Shown here piece after piece: positions 1 through 10,014 of a DNA stretch of 64,000 nucleotides. Location: positions 1,227,316 to 1,291,315 of the forward strand of contig BCKK01000004.1 in assembly GCA_001600615.1 (NCBI GenBank). Reading direction: 5' to 3'. The notes beneath the pieces were generated by a model. That model made no database searches and was not told the origin of the DNA. It saw only the letters and a list, made by a program, of their open reading frames with translations. Source of the stretch: Dioszegia crocea. Lineage: Eukaryota; Basidiomycota; Tremellomycetes; Tremellales; Bulleribasidiaceae. A program made the translations under genes and the position numbers. The first letter of the stretch is position 1; each line of letters opens with the position of its first letter.

Positions 1-1
1 C

Positions 2-1227
2 TATCTCGGTCAAAACATCGTCTCGGGCGAAGAAGTCGCCATCAAGATGGAGTCCACCACGGTCAAGCACCCTCAGCTGGAGATTGAGGCCAAGGTATTC
101 AGAGCTTTGGCGGGCGGTCTGGGCGTACCGTCCATCCGCTGGTTTGGGACTGAGAACGACTACAACGCTTTGGTGCTGGACCTCCTGTAAGCTGTGCTGA
201 CGTACCTTCCTCACCTATCAATAATCATTTCTAAAGCTGACACCCCCAAAGTGGACCCTCCCTCGAAGATCTTTTCCGCTTCTGTAACCGCAAATTCTCA
301 CTCAAGACTGTCCTCCTACTCGCAGACCAACTTGTCGCTCGTACAGAGTACATGCACTCCCGCAACGTGTTTCATCGAGACATGAAGCCCGACAATTTCC
401 TCATGGGCATTGGGAAACGGGGGAATCAAGTCAATGTCATCGACTTTGGATTGGCCAAGGCTTACAGAGATCCCAAAACACATGTCCATATACCCTATCG
501 CGAGAACAAGGGGCTGTGCGGTACGGCGCAGTATACCAGCCTCAATACCCATTTGGGCGTCGATTAGTCCAGAAGGGACGATCTGGAGGGTCTGGGTTAC
601 ATGTTGGTGGTCAGTCCATTTCACGGTAAAGGGGGATTGAGCTGACAGTCGCAGTACTTCCTCCGAGGCTCACTGCCGTGGAAGGGACTCAAAGGAGCGA
701 GCAAGAAGGAGATGTTTGATCGAATCATGTTCAAGAGTGAGTGGAAGACATGCCTAACGTTCGGGTCGCAGATCTCTTATCGAGCCTAGTCATCCTCGAC
801 TGCTGTCTCCTGGGATACTCCCTCATCCCGAACCCCGCGCTGATATCCAGAAATGACCACTCCGACCGAAGTACTCTGCCGCGGCTTCCCCAACGAATTC
901 GCCACTTACTTCAACTACTGCCGCTCCCTCCGATTCGACGACAAGCCAGACTACGCTTACCTCCGCAAGCTCTTCCGCGACCTCATGGCTCGAGAAGAGA
1001 TCGCGTATGACTATGTGTTTGATTGGTGTGTGACTCCCGACCCAAACTACAGGCAGATCGCCGAGGAGGCGGAGAGGAAGGCTGTGGAGTTGACGAAGAT
1101 GAAGGAGGAGTTCAGAGCTAAATTGGAGGCGATGGAGAAGGAGGTGCCTGAGGTGGAGGAGGAGAAGAAAGACGACGAGGTCAAAGAGGTGGTCCTGCCG
1201 GTGGCTGCAGCTGTGGCTGTGCAGTGA
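2..1227 (+). CDS. casein kinase I family Ser/Thr kinase, 5' partial, interrupted by in-frame TAG
   Basis: This is the 3' part of a CK1-type protein kinase; its start lies left of the window. Exons read as 2-186, 252-609, 655-736 and 851-1227. The ATP-site lysine stretch (VAIKMES), the catalytic loop [12 protein letters not shown], the [10 protein letters not shown] segment and the CK1 signature [12 protein letters not shown] are visible. Downstream, [11 protein letters not shown] is typical of the C-lobe, and the tail is Glu/Lys-rich and ends in AAAVAVQ. The odd point is codon 565-567, TAG, exactly where CK1 enzymes have Gln (E-Q-S-R-R-D-D); the frame stays open and conserved on both sides and no intron can remove it without deleting conserved residues. 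Several normally invariant neighbours also differ. It may be a pseudogene, a readthrough gene, or a base error. Family call is secure; integrity is not. Confidence 0.85.
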
Positions 1228-2682
1228 TGGCAAGTGTGCGAGTTGGTGGGGTACGGTTATGTGGTGAGGAAGAGGAGCCGGATGAGATCGATGTAGTCCT
1301 AGCTCATGCAGCAGCCTTGTACAAGTGAATATGCATGTGATCTGCCCCACATGCCGACACTGCTGAGGTGCCTATGGTTGTCGGAACCTCTTGGCACAGT
1401 CTCTTCGGTCTTAGTGTATTAGCTTCATCGCGAAGCGTCACATCAACGAATATTGTCGCACTGCATGCGCACAGCTATACTTTCGCCCCTCTCTGGCAGG
1501 ACCTAGCGCCTCATCTAACTCGTTCGCTTCGCCATTTCCGAATACGGTCTCCCCTGCTAGCCGACTTCTACGCCCGTCAGCGCGTTACACCTCACAGTAC
1601 AGCCGACGATCGCGCACAGGCCGAGCGTACGTAGTGCCTTCCAAAAGTATCGGTACCGTTTTGATACCAAATACTATACCAGTACTAGGTGCGATAGTAG
1701 GTACATGGTATCATACCAAGAAAAGTCTTGGTATTTGCTATGGTATTGGTATGGGCGAAAATGACAATTCCAGTCCTCAATTTTCAACACCTCAGCCAAA
1801 AAACCTGGTATACCGTACCAGGGCACTTAGTAGGTATATGGTATCGTATCAGACTTAGTACTGGTATCTGGTATAGTATTGGTATCAGCTTCGAGCGGAT
1901 TTTTGGTATTGGTATACCTTCTATTGTACTATTGGAAAGCACTAAGCGTACGCGCGTGTCAAGCAAGTGATAACCCTGAAAGGACCTGTTAGCAGCAAGA
2001 CGGTGAGCTACGAGATCACTACTAATTGACACTTACGAGGAGCGAAAATGTTCAAACAAATATCGTCTCCAGGATCGTAGCGTTTGTTGACTCTCGCAGT
2101 CCAAGGCGCGAGAGCTCGATGAATCATCGTCGTCCGCATGGAGGTCTGAATGATTGCAGGCCGATACGTTGGGGACTGATGTATGTATCAAAGATGATTC
2201 GAATCTCAGCAGGAGGACAACACGGATCTGGAGTATGGAGGCTGATCAGGGAGGGCCGCATGAGGAGCGAAGCGGGTGAGAACTTGAAACAGCTCGTTGT
2301 CTCAGATTCTGCATTCCTGCAGCGGCGATTGCGGGGCGTGCGTCATGTATATGGTGAGAGCCGTGATCTTGACAGTGTACACTCGACTATGGCCAAATCG
2401 CACGATCAGGCAATGTCCTGTAGATCGCATGAGAAAGCGACAGCTGGTCAGGGTGTCCTCAGGCGCGATACCCGACACGAACCCGGCCGCCTTTGCGTCG
2501 TAAGGGTCCTATATGCATACATGCAGGCGCGTTTGCTCTGACCGACGGAGGAGTAGGACATGATAGGGCAGTATCCTGCTCTCGCCCTGGTGAACCTATG
2601 GATCCGCTTAGAGAAGGTGCGGAAGTCGGCTTTTACGGAAGGATGATGTTGACGCTGCGGCAGGCCTCATCGGGTGGGAAAG
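1228..2682. other. intergenic region between CK1 and the SUMO-like pair
   Basis: About 1.45 kb without a gene I can support. Open frames here (for instance 2026-2541) lack recognisable domains, introns at sensible places or fungal coding style. It contains the GGTAT/ATACC-rich patch described separately; the remainder shows nothing recognisable. Confidence 0.6.
1640..1925. repeat. GGTAT/ATACC-rich degenerate repeat patch
   Basis: Short words GGTAT, GGTAC and their complements ATACC and GTACC recur many times over about 285 bases in both orientations, for example GGTATTGGTATGG near 1742, GGTATACCGTACC near 1806 and TTGGTATTGGTATACC near 1904. Because the units occur on both strands the patch can fold on itself. 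There is no clean fixed period, so it is not a simple microsatellite. It could be a remnant of a small transposon or an intergenic repeat family. Confidence 0.6.
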
Positions 2683-3570
2683 CTAAGCGCTACCTCCGAC
2701 TTCTACGCGATATGTCAGCACTAGGACACTACAGCCAGGCGCTGTGAGACCAGAGCCTGGAGCTTTGACGATTGGGGTGATGGGACAAGGATCAACTCAC
2801 GGTGACGATACGCTTCAATCATGACGTCCTCATCTATCTCCAGCTCGGCCACCGTCTGCTTTGTTGGCAGACTCTGAGATTCTTAGCTCATGGTTCATAT
2901 CGTAGTCAAGTCATCGGGACAAGATTGGATGTTGAGACCAGAAAGAAGGAAGCTGGGTACTGGCCACTGTGATGGGCCGTTGACGACGGTGAAAACTCTG
3001 CCTGAATAGAATAACTCACTTGATCGTCCTTCAATCTGATCTGGGTTCCGTCAAATGTGAACCTGGAGGAGTCAGCGTCCCAACGGTGAGTCATTCAGTT
3101 CTATCGAGTAGCCCAATAGTATAGCTCCTCCCCGATATCCTCCAGTGAATATGATGGATCACTCAACATCGGGGTGCCTCTCCGAGAAGTGTTCCGAAAG
3201 GGTAGACATGTAGAGATGAACTTACACCCAATCGTCAACTGTCAGAGCAAACTTGTTGGCCCACGCCAGTAGCACCTTGTATATCTGTGTCGAGGGCTTG
3301 ACCCTGATTTCGAGTGGATAGTCTGAACCGCCTTGTTTGCCATTGTCGCGGATCTGCAATAAGTCAGCCGATGTGTGGTAGTCCCGAGCTGCTGTCAGAG
3401 GTGATAGACAGCCAGGAAAGAGACCAAGGTGCGGGATCATCACATAGCCACTGGATGCGAGGAGGGTGACGGGCTGACGGTGTACCAGGAAGTGCACGTA
3501 CCTCGATCATATAAGTGATGCTAGGTTTCGCATCCCCAGTCTTCCCCTCCTGAGCTTTATCGAGTGCCAT
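2683..3570 (-). CDS. SUMO-like modifier, copy A of tandem pair
   Basis: A ubiquitin-fold modifier of the SUMO type, about 104 residues, read as five exons on the minus strand: 3570-3502, 3353-3226, 3062-3020, 2855-2801 and 2702-2683. The body contains EIRVKPSTQIYKVL (beta-2 and helix start), FTFDGTQIR, which matches the SUMO motif RFLFDGxRI, and AELEIDEDVMIEAYRHQVGG, which matches the family end EDLDMEDxDxIEAxxEQxGG. After the Gly-Gly come only Ser-Ala, so a SUMO protease would need to trim two residues before E1 activation. The N-terminus is short and ends with KPSITY, shared with the neighbouring copy. Overall it is more divergent than the usually highly conserved fungal Smt3. Every intron phase fits, so the gene appears intact. 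Confidence 0.8.
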
Positions 3571-4098
3571 GGTGACAGCGTCGTGGTGTATCTGTCGAGA
3601 GGGCGGATTATAAAGATGCTGGGGAAGAGAAGGAAAGTACGAAGAAAGGCAAAGGACAAAGAACGTTTAGCGCTCGGACCAGAAACGGGTGACTGTGTTT
3701 CAGCTTTCGGGAGGCCGAAGGTGTCTTGCATCGGGCTTCGTCAGCCTGAGATTGCTATCTGGCGATTCGAGTGATGCAGAGCATAGCCATAGGCTAGATT
3801 CCTGCTTGAATTAAGAAGAAGTAACAGTCTACCTCTTAGTTCCCGTGGTTGAAAAGACGAATACCTACCAACGACAACCCCGGACCCGGACCTCTGACAC
3901 TGCGATGCATCATCATGCCAGCGCGAATTGATACTATGATGTACAAAATAGTACATATGATGAAAATGATTCTCGTAGCGATGAGTGTGAGTAGTCACAT
4001 GGGCCGGATGGGGTGGTCGGAATGACGGGTTTACCGAAGATCGTATGAATCTTTGCTATAGTCGGAGGGTCGCGGCGGAATGGGGGAAGGCGGACTGA
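3571..4098. other. intergenic, promoter side of SUMO-like copy A
   Basis: About 530 bases between the two SUMO-like genes. It must hold the terminator of copy B and the promoter of copy A. I see no further gene and no clear repeat. Confidence 0.5.
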
Positions 4099-4934
4099 TC
4101 ATTGGCAACCTCCTACTTCTGCAGTCAATCAGCATAGTCCCGACACACTTACAGGCTGATCCGAAACAGACGACCTCTAAGCACAGAGGAAGAACAGCGA
4201 TGATTGGACGACTCACGTTGTCGGTTGGCGTCAATCTGACAATCCTCATCAATGCCCAGCTCCTTGATTGTAGTTTTCACAAGGTCATTCTGGCTCATCA
4301 GCAAAGTGCACGCCAAAATAACCTGTACAGCCACCAGGGGGAGGAAGGGGTGAAACTCACACCATCCATAATGTTCAAACGCTCTCCGTCCAGCCAGAAA
4401 CTAGAGACGGTCAGCTCGCTCTCGCAGAGTAGGCGAAGTTCGATTCGTAGAGGAGGCGTGGCCACGCCTGGGGGCTCTCGCAGGAGATCCAGGACCCATC
4501 CAACCATAGATTCCGACACACTCCGACGGCACGATTCGCCAACTCCAAGCTATCCACCTTCGCACCACCTCTCCCCATTCCTTCGCGTCGGAACCGTCGG
4601 CCGTCTCTCAAGGGCAGCCGAGGAATGTACTCACCTCCAGTCTGCCATGTCCAGCTTATGGTGCGAGCACCAGACTTTCAGAACTTTCACGATAGGCGTA
4701 TTTGGCTTGACTTTCACAGACAGGGTGAACTCGTTACCACCATCCTGGATCTGCAGTCGGTCAGTTCCTGAACAACCTAGAGTATGAGAGTGATCCCAGA
4801 CTCGTGGCTGGTAAAACTCGGTGAGAGGTCGTCGGGCAAGGGCGCAGAGAGGGATCACGTACCGTGAGTTCATATGTGATTGAGGGCTTTACGTCGCTCG
4901 TCGCCGCTGCGCCGTTGGTTTCAGTGTCTGACAT
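4099..4934 (-). CDS. SUMO-like modifier, copy B of tandem pair
   Basis: Paralogue of copy A, about 106 residues, with the same five-exon layout: 4934-4863, 4750-4635, 4400-4361, 4289-4217 and 4118-4099. It starts MSDTETNG, shares KPSITY, then LSVKVKPNTPIVKVLKVW, FWLDGERLNIMDG and KELGIDEDCQIDANRQQVGG, followed by Cys-Gln and a stop. Compared with copy A there are about five extra residues between the LDG motif and the final helix, and the C-terminal IEAYR of SUMO is IDANR here. Phases are consistent at all four introns. Both copies lie head to tail on the minus strand, as expected from a tandem duplication. Conjugation needs the terminal Gly-Gly, which both retain. Exon 4 acceptor choice (before AATGACC) is my best reading. 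Confidence 0.78.
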
Positions 4935-5273
4935 TTTGGAGCTGTGATCGCGCTATCTTTGGAAGGGCTGGAGTGGGGAGAAGGAAGGAAGGAGCTGGGC
5001 GAATGGTAGTATTGGGTTGCGAGGGAAGAGGGAAGCTGCACGCGACGACGCGCCTGTTTCAAAATTCGCTTTACGTACAGGGAGATAGATGGCACGTGGC
5101 ATCGATTGCAGCTATTATGGCGAGCCGATAGAGCTGCTGCACTAGCCTGCACGGTGCCAGCCTTCACTCCTGGGGCCAATGTGGGGCTGTTCCCTATGTT
5201 CCTTGGGATGGTAAACCGAGTGTTAAAAGATTGATGACAACAACAAATAATTGAGAGATACAGCCACCTCTAA
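4935..5273. other. intergenic between SUMO-like copy B and TAF12
   Basis: About 340 bases holding the promoter of SUMO-like copy B and the 3' flank of TAF12. No further gene seen. Confidence 0.5.
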
Positions 5274-8155
5274 TCACGCCGCTGCCGCCACTACTGCACT
5301 AGGCCCTCCACCTCCGCGGCCCTCTCCCATTTCCGCCCTCTCCTCCGCCTTTTCTTTTCTCCAAGCCGCTTTGGCATCATTGAGTAATCGAAGCTTGTTG
5401 ACGCGCGCAGCATTGACAGGTGGACGTTTTGCAGGTTTAGATTGATCCATCCTGATTTGGTCGGACGAGAAGCCAGGAAATGACCGACCGAGGATGTTTT
5501 CTGGATGTGATCAGCTACTGATCGCGCTGTACCAGACATCAAGACCAAAGCTCACCATATGCCAATTGGAGATCTTTACGTTCGAGCGTATCGCTCCGCC
5601 GATGTTTGGCGAGATTGCAGGCGACTTGACAGATCGTCTCCATATGTTCATCCGCTAATTTCAGTAATAACTATTCTCGTCAGCTCATGCGTGTCCTTCA
5701 GACAACGTCAACTCGTCAACTCACAAATTCCACTTCTCGATTGATGACCAAACCCCTATCCACAGATTCCGCCACATCCTGGATTTTCCTCTTCTTCCGA
5801 CTTGGTAACGCCGGATCGACCTCTTTCTTCTTCTGCGCCAACGACTCCTTGTCCGCCTGCTCCGCTATCGCCCTGATCGCATCTGGCACCCTCTCCAGCG
5901 GCACATCCGACATCACTCGACCTTGAGCGAAACCCTGCATTAACGTCGCCCTCCCCGAAGCCTTGACAGGCGGCTGAAACTCGCACAATTTCTCCCGCAA
6001 TGCCAGGTCATACGCCGCATCAGGCACCCACTTGGCCTGAGCGAGAAGCGAATCCGATTTATCCGCCATATTCAGACCAAAGCCATTGGCACTGCTCTGC
6101 ATCTCCGAGTCCCGCCGCGCAGCCATAGAGGGGGCGCGCTGCCGGGGCATATTCGGATCGATCTGCGAAATGATCATTTCGGGCTTGATGGTTTTGGGAT
6201 CCATCTGCTGCATCTGCGATTGCAGATTCAGGTTGTTGTACCCCGATATCTGAGCCTGCATTCCGACAGACCCAGGCCGGGCGATACCAGCCCCGCCATT
6301 CTGAACGGGAATACCCGAGTTGATCATCTGCCGTAGTGCCGCCTGTTGGGGAGTGGGCTGAGTCCGAGCGGGACTGCCTTGGGAGGAGGGTGTGCCGACG
6401 TTCTGGTTAGGGAGGAGATTACGCTGCTTGTTGGCTGGGATGTGCAGGTTGGCCGATACCCGAGATTGGTTATTTGGGGGGAATTGACCATTGCCATTGA
6501 CCATGGCAGGGCTGCCGTTGTTCCCAGGGGTGCCAGGACCGTTTTGACCCATTTGTTGTTGCTGTTGCAGCGCCTGGGCGTTGCTGATGTTTTGTAGACT
6601 CGCCAAGCTCGACGGATTGTTGATAAGGCTGTGATACAATGGCCGAAGCTCGGGTTTCTGGCCATCAGTCTACGGCCTTGACCCACTCCGTCAACTCACT
6701 CCAGCAAAGAATGTCTCCTTCTCCGCATCAGTCATGGCGCTCACGCGCTGCAGCATATGTTGCACCTGAGCCGCCGTATTTTTGGGATTCCGAGGGGGCG
6801 CCTGGAGTGACTGTCCCTGCCCTTGCACCTGCATCAAGCCTCCACCACCTGGCCTCGGCGATCCCGTATACGCGTTCGGATCTCCATGCTGCATTTGCTG
6901 ATCCCTGAGAGCCTGGACTTGCGCCTGCTGAGCATGCTGCGCTTGCATGACCTGATGCTGCTGCATCATCTGCTGTTGAGCGACCTGGGATCGAGCGAGC
7001 GCTTGTGCCTGGATAGACAGTTGCTGCTGCTGCGGATTGGCGAGGATCCCAAGGTTCTGCTGTGACTGGTTGCGTTGAGCAACTTGCGCCATCGCCTGCA
7101 TTTGGAGATGCTGCTGCTGCGAGAGCTGGATAGGTTGCCCATTTGCACCCCCAGTAGCGCCTCCTTGGGGGTTGACGAAATGTTGTCCCTGCGCTGCATT
7201 TTGGGCTTGCTGAGCGTGCATCGCCTGTTGTTGCTGCAGCGGTGCGAGGGACTGTTGAGCCGCTAGAGCCATCTGTGCGTGGGTCATCGGTTGTTGTTGA
7301 CCCGCCTGGATCTGGCCGAGCCGGTTGACGAGGGTAGAAGCGTTCTGAGATTGGAAATGCTCCAGATGAGCTCGGCCTTCTTTAGATTCGAGCAATTGGT
7401 TGAACTATACGAATCAGCTTTGCGGGCCAAACGAGAGGTTACAGACACCAGCTGAACATCAGAACTCACAAGCTTTTCCTGATCCGGCCCTAGTTTCCCC
7501 TTCCGCTTCATATCCCACAACATTGGAAAGTTGTCAATGAGCACCTTGGCATTACCCATCTGCGGCTGCTGACTGGCCTGCTGCTGTTGCTGCTGCATCT
7601 GTCCCTGCCCCGGCATCGGCAGTTGCGCATTCATCTGCACCGGCGTTGGCACCCGCATCTGCTGATTCGAGGCCGAGCCCTGGCTGGGCGACCGGCCATT
7701 CCGCTGCGCCATACTAGGCGAGCCCATGAGCTGCTGCTGTTGTTGCTGCGGGGATGGAGCGGTCATATTGGGAGGAAGAGCCGATATGGCCTGGAGTTGG
7801 TTTTGGCCTTGTTGCTGGGTTTGGTTCTGCTGATGCATGTGGGGTGTTTGTTGTTGTTGAGCCTGACGGAGGCGGGCCTGTGTCTCCAGCATTGTTTTCA
7901 TGTGCTGCTGAGACTGTTGGGGATAGTTTCCCTGCTGTTGCTGTTGCTGCTGCTGATATAGCTGCTGCTGCTGGTATACCTTAGTATATCAGCACTACGA
8001 AGGCATAGAGCTGAGCACCGCAACCAAAAACTCACTTGACCATTCTCCATTGGCATTCCCTGCGCTCCCATTCCCTGACCGCCCTGCGCCGGACTTTGAT
8101 GCTGCTGCACTCCTACATGCTGCATCACAGGCGTTCCGTTCTGCTGCATCTGCAT

Positions 8156-8192
<37 letters not shown>

Positions 8193-8473
8193 ATGTTCTG
8201 CGGGGGTTGTAGGGGTTGTCGCTGACCGCCCTGTCCCGCTTGTCCACCCTCACCGCCTGCTGTTCTCATAGCGGCAGCCTTTGCTCGATGCTGGTTCGTA
8301 TATCCGGCCACCTTGCGTCGGATGAGGTCGTAACGCGGACCATCGGGGAGGAGACGTTCGTTTGCGTCAAGTAGGTCGGGGAAACGCACGAGGATTTCGT
8401 CCAGCTTCGAGGGGTTGTAACCGATCCCTGTCTGGCCAGGAGCACGATTTTGAGCGGGAGCGGGCGTTGCCAT
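5274..8473 (-). CDS. TAF12: TAF12, histone-fold subunit of TFIID and SAGA
   Basis: A large Gln-rich protein of about 979 residues in six exons (8473-8036, 7979-7470, 7404-6700, 6669-5725, 5670-5556, 5500-5274), all in phase. The family call comes from the C-terminal histone fold at about residues 842-915: RKKRKIQDV, EVEF joined to LLLKLADEHMETIC, then ACNLAKHRRSDTLERKDLQLAYE and SFPGF, matching TAF12 (KIQELV, LLxIADDFIESV, ARHRKSxTLExKDxQLxLE, WIPGF). TAF12 pairs with TAF4 in TFIID and with Ada1 in SAGA, in the nucleus. Before the fold lie long low-complexity stretches rich in Gln, Met and Asn, including a pure Gln run near 8160-8193 and another near 7920-7975. After it is a basic tail ending AVVAAAA. 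Length is far above yeast TAF12 only because of the Gln-rich N-terminus, as in other fungi. Confidence 0.9.
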
Positions 8474-8938
8474 AGTGGACCGGGTGGATGTTGCACAGAG
8501 AGGGCGGGGATGAAAGGGCGGATAGATGGGAGTGGGGGTTGATGTGGAGTGATGGTATCTGACTGGAGATTGAGAAGGTGGATGTTGTAGTAATGCGAAA
8601 GACAGCCAGCAATAGAAGGCACTCGAAGCGTCTGTAGATGTCAGTATCACGCTCGGATACACTTGAACACTGCTATCAAGCAGACCCGGATGTCTGAACT
8701 CAGGGAGATACAGGACTCTGTCGATGTCAAGTGGCAATGTCTGTCGTCTGCGCAAACTCACTTTGAGAGTCGGAAATAACACTGTTCGATACACACCCGC
8801 CTCTAGCCCCAGCTGCCAAGGGATAGATATGCCTAGGTGGCCGAGTGATGGTGGATGACGGATCGCAAAGTGAAGGGGTGTAGCTGAAGGTTGTCTCAAA
8901 AGATCGCTGCAGTCGTTTCAATTCCGTGCGCAAAAACA

Positions 8939-9215
8939 AGGCAGCTATAGAAGCTGAAGCTCGAGCCTCTTTTTGGCGTTATAAACGAGGACGGTGGCCA
9001 GTAGAGAATACACCGGACAGAGCACACAATCCCTCGCGCTTAAGCTTTAAGTGCCGTGGTATGCATAGCCCCTGGCAGGACCCCTCAGTCCTGCCTCTCG
9101 CAGGACTGAGGTGTCCTGCGAGAGGCAGGACTGAGGTGTCCTGCGAGAGGGCCAATTCAGCCTGGCTCTGCTGAGGGGTATCCTTTGTTCTCAAGCGACT
9201 TCAGCTTCTCTGCCT
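8939..9215. mobile_element. MITE-like foldback element (candidate)
   Basis: The ends are an imperfect inverted repeat: AGGCAG plus AGAAGCTGAAG at 8939-8959 and the complementary CTTCAGCTTCT plus CTGCCT at 9199-9215, giving an element of about 277 bases with no coding capacity. Its centre carries a second, perfect inverted repeat and a tandem duplication. Small size, terminal inverted repeats and lack of a gene fit a miniature inverted-repeat element. I do not see a convincing target-site duplication, so this stays a candidate. Confidence 0.45.
9081..9150. repeat. 25-base tandem repeat with embedded perfect inverted repeat
   Basis: A 25-base unit beginning CAGGACTGAGGTGTCCTGCG is repeated exactly twice at 9101-9125 and 9126-9150. 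In addition, 9081-9104 is the exact reverse complement of 9113-9136 (24 bases, 8-base spacer), so the strand can form a strong hairpin. It sits in the middle of the MITE-like element. Confidence 0.8.
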
Positions 9216-9283
9216 ATGCTCTATCGTACACTCCCCACAGGCTCGTATTTTCTGCAGACCCTTCATCATCCAGCCTGCATTGA

Positions 9284-9798
9284 CTATAAATCCTCAAGTG
9301 CGGATATGTAGAGCACTACACCGTCAGCAGAGGATTCACACAACGGACGAGCGATGAGAAGCCAAAAGGCAGTCGACGAGCTCTGCCCCCATTCATTGAC
9401 GTCAACTCACCGTTGTTCCCACGAACGAAGCAGTCCCCATATCTCGCTGTCACTTTCCCTCCTGCCCATTCCTCTGCATCCTCGAGAGCAACATTCATGT
9501 ACCCATCGAGACAAGTCAGTTGACCTGAATAATCAGCAGGGTTTCTCGGTTGTTATAGTCCGGCGCAGCGACGGCCAGGTCCAAGCCAGTCATTTCCATC
9601 AATCCAACGTCAGAAGATACAGCATCTGCAGTGCCAAATTGTCTGGGATAGCGGGGGCTGCACACACTCACCATGATAGTCCACCCCGCTTCCTATTCTG
9701 ACCTTGACCTTCTTGCCGACGATATTTTTGAGAAAGTCTGCTGGCGATCCAGCGACTGCTGAGGGCTGCTGCTGAGGTTCTGGTGATGCTGATTCCAT
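9284..9798 (-). CDS. LSM6: LSm6, U6 snRNP-associated Sm-like protein
   Basis: An Sm-fold protein of about 90 residues. Exon 1 (from 9798) gives a Gln/Pro-rich start and the Sm1 start SPADFLKNIVGKKVKVRIGS with GVDYHG. After an intron comes QLTCLDGYMNVALEDAEEW, then GDCFVRGNN and, after a last intron, VLYISALEDL. The words SGVDYxG, CLDGYMN and FIRGNNVLYIS identify LSm6 specifically among Sm-like proteins. In the LSm2-8 ring it binds the U6 snRNA 3' end in the nucleus, and in the LSm1-7 ring it supports mRNA decay in the cytoplasm. The gene is divergent from the bHLH gene, sharing about 216 bases of upstream DNA. Appears complete. Confidence 0.92.
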
Positions 9799-10014
9799 CT
9801 TGGTGCAGTCTATAGATGAGAGTTGATGCTCGCGCTGAGAGTATAGAAGCCTGGAGTGGAACTCTTTCCGTTGGAAGCGGAATCAGAAGCGGATAAACTT
9901 TTCCCCTTTTGGGTTTGCCACCCAAAACGTCAACATCACGGGACGTGCTTCACCTACATCACGAGACTCAACTGACATCCATCCACTTCACATCCCATCT
10001 ATCACTGCGCAATC
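9799..10014. promoter_or_regulatory. shared divergent promoter, LSM6 / CBF1-like
   Basis: 216 bases between two divergent start codons; both promoters must lie here or within 5' leaders. No recognised site named with confidence. Confidence 0.5.

Larger units (their letters stand above)
8474..9283. other. intergenic, TAF12 promoter side with foldback element
   Basis: About 810 bases between TAF12 and LSM6, both on the minus strand. The first 460 bases presumably contain TAF12 5' leader and promoter. The rest holds the inverted-repeat element at 8939-9215. No protein gene supported; overlapping frames here are produced by the palindrome. Confidence 0.55.

Noticed and set aside
2026..2541. 171-residue plus-strand open frame in the CK1/SUMO gap
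   Set aside because: Basic, low-information protein with no domain, no neighbouring exon and no homologue I recognise; likely chance.
8926..9194. Two overlapping opposite-strand open frames of similar sequence
   Set aside because: They mirror each other because the DNA is an inverted repeat; not a gene.
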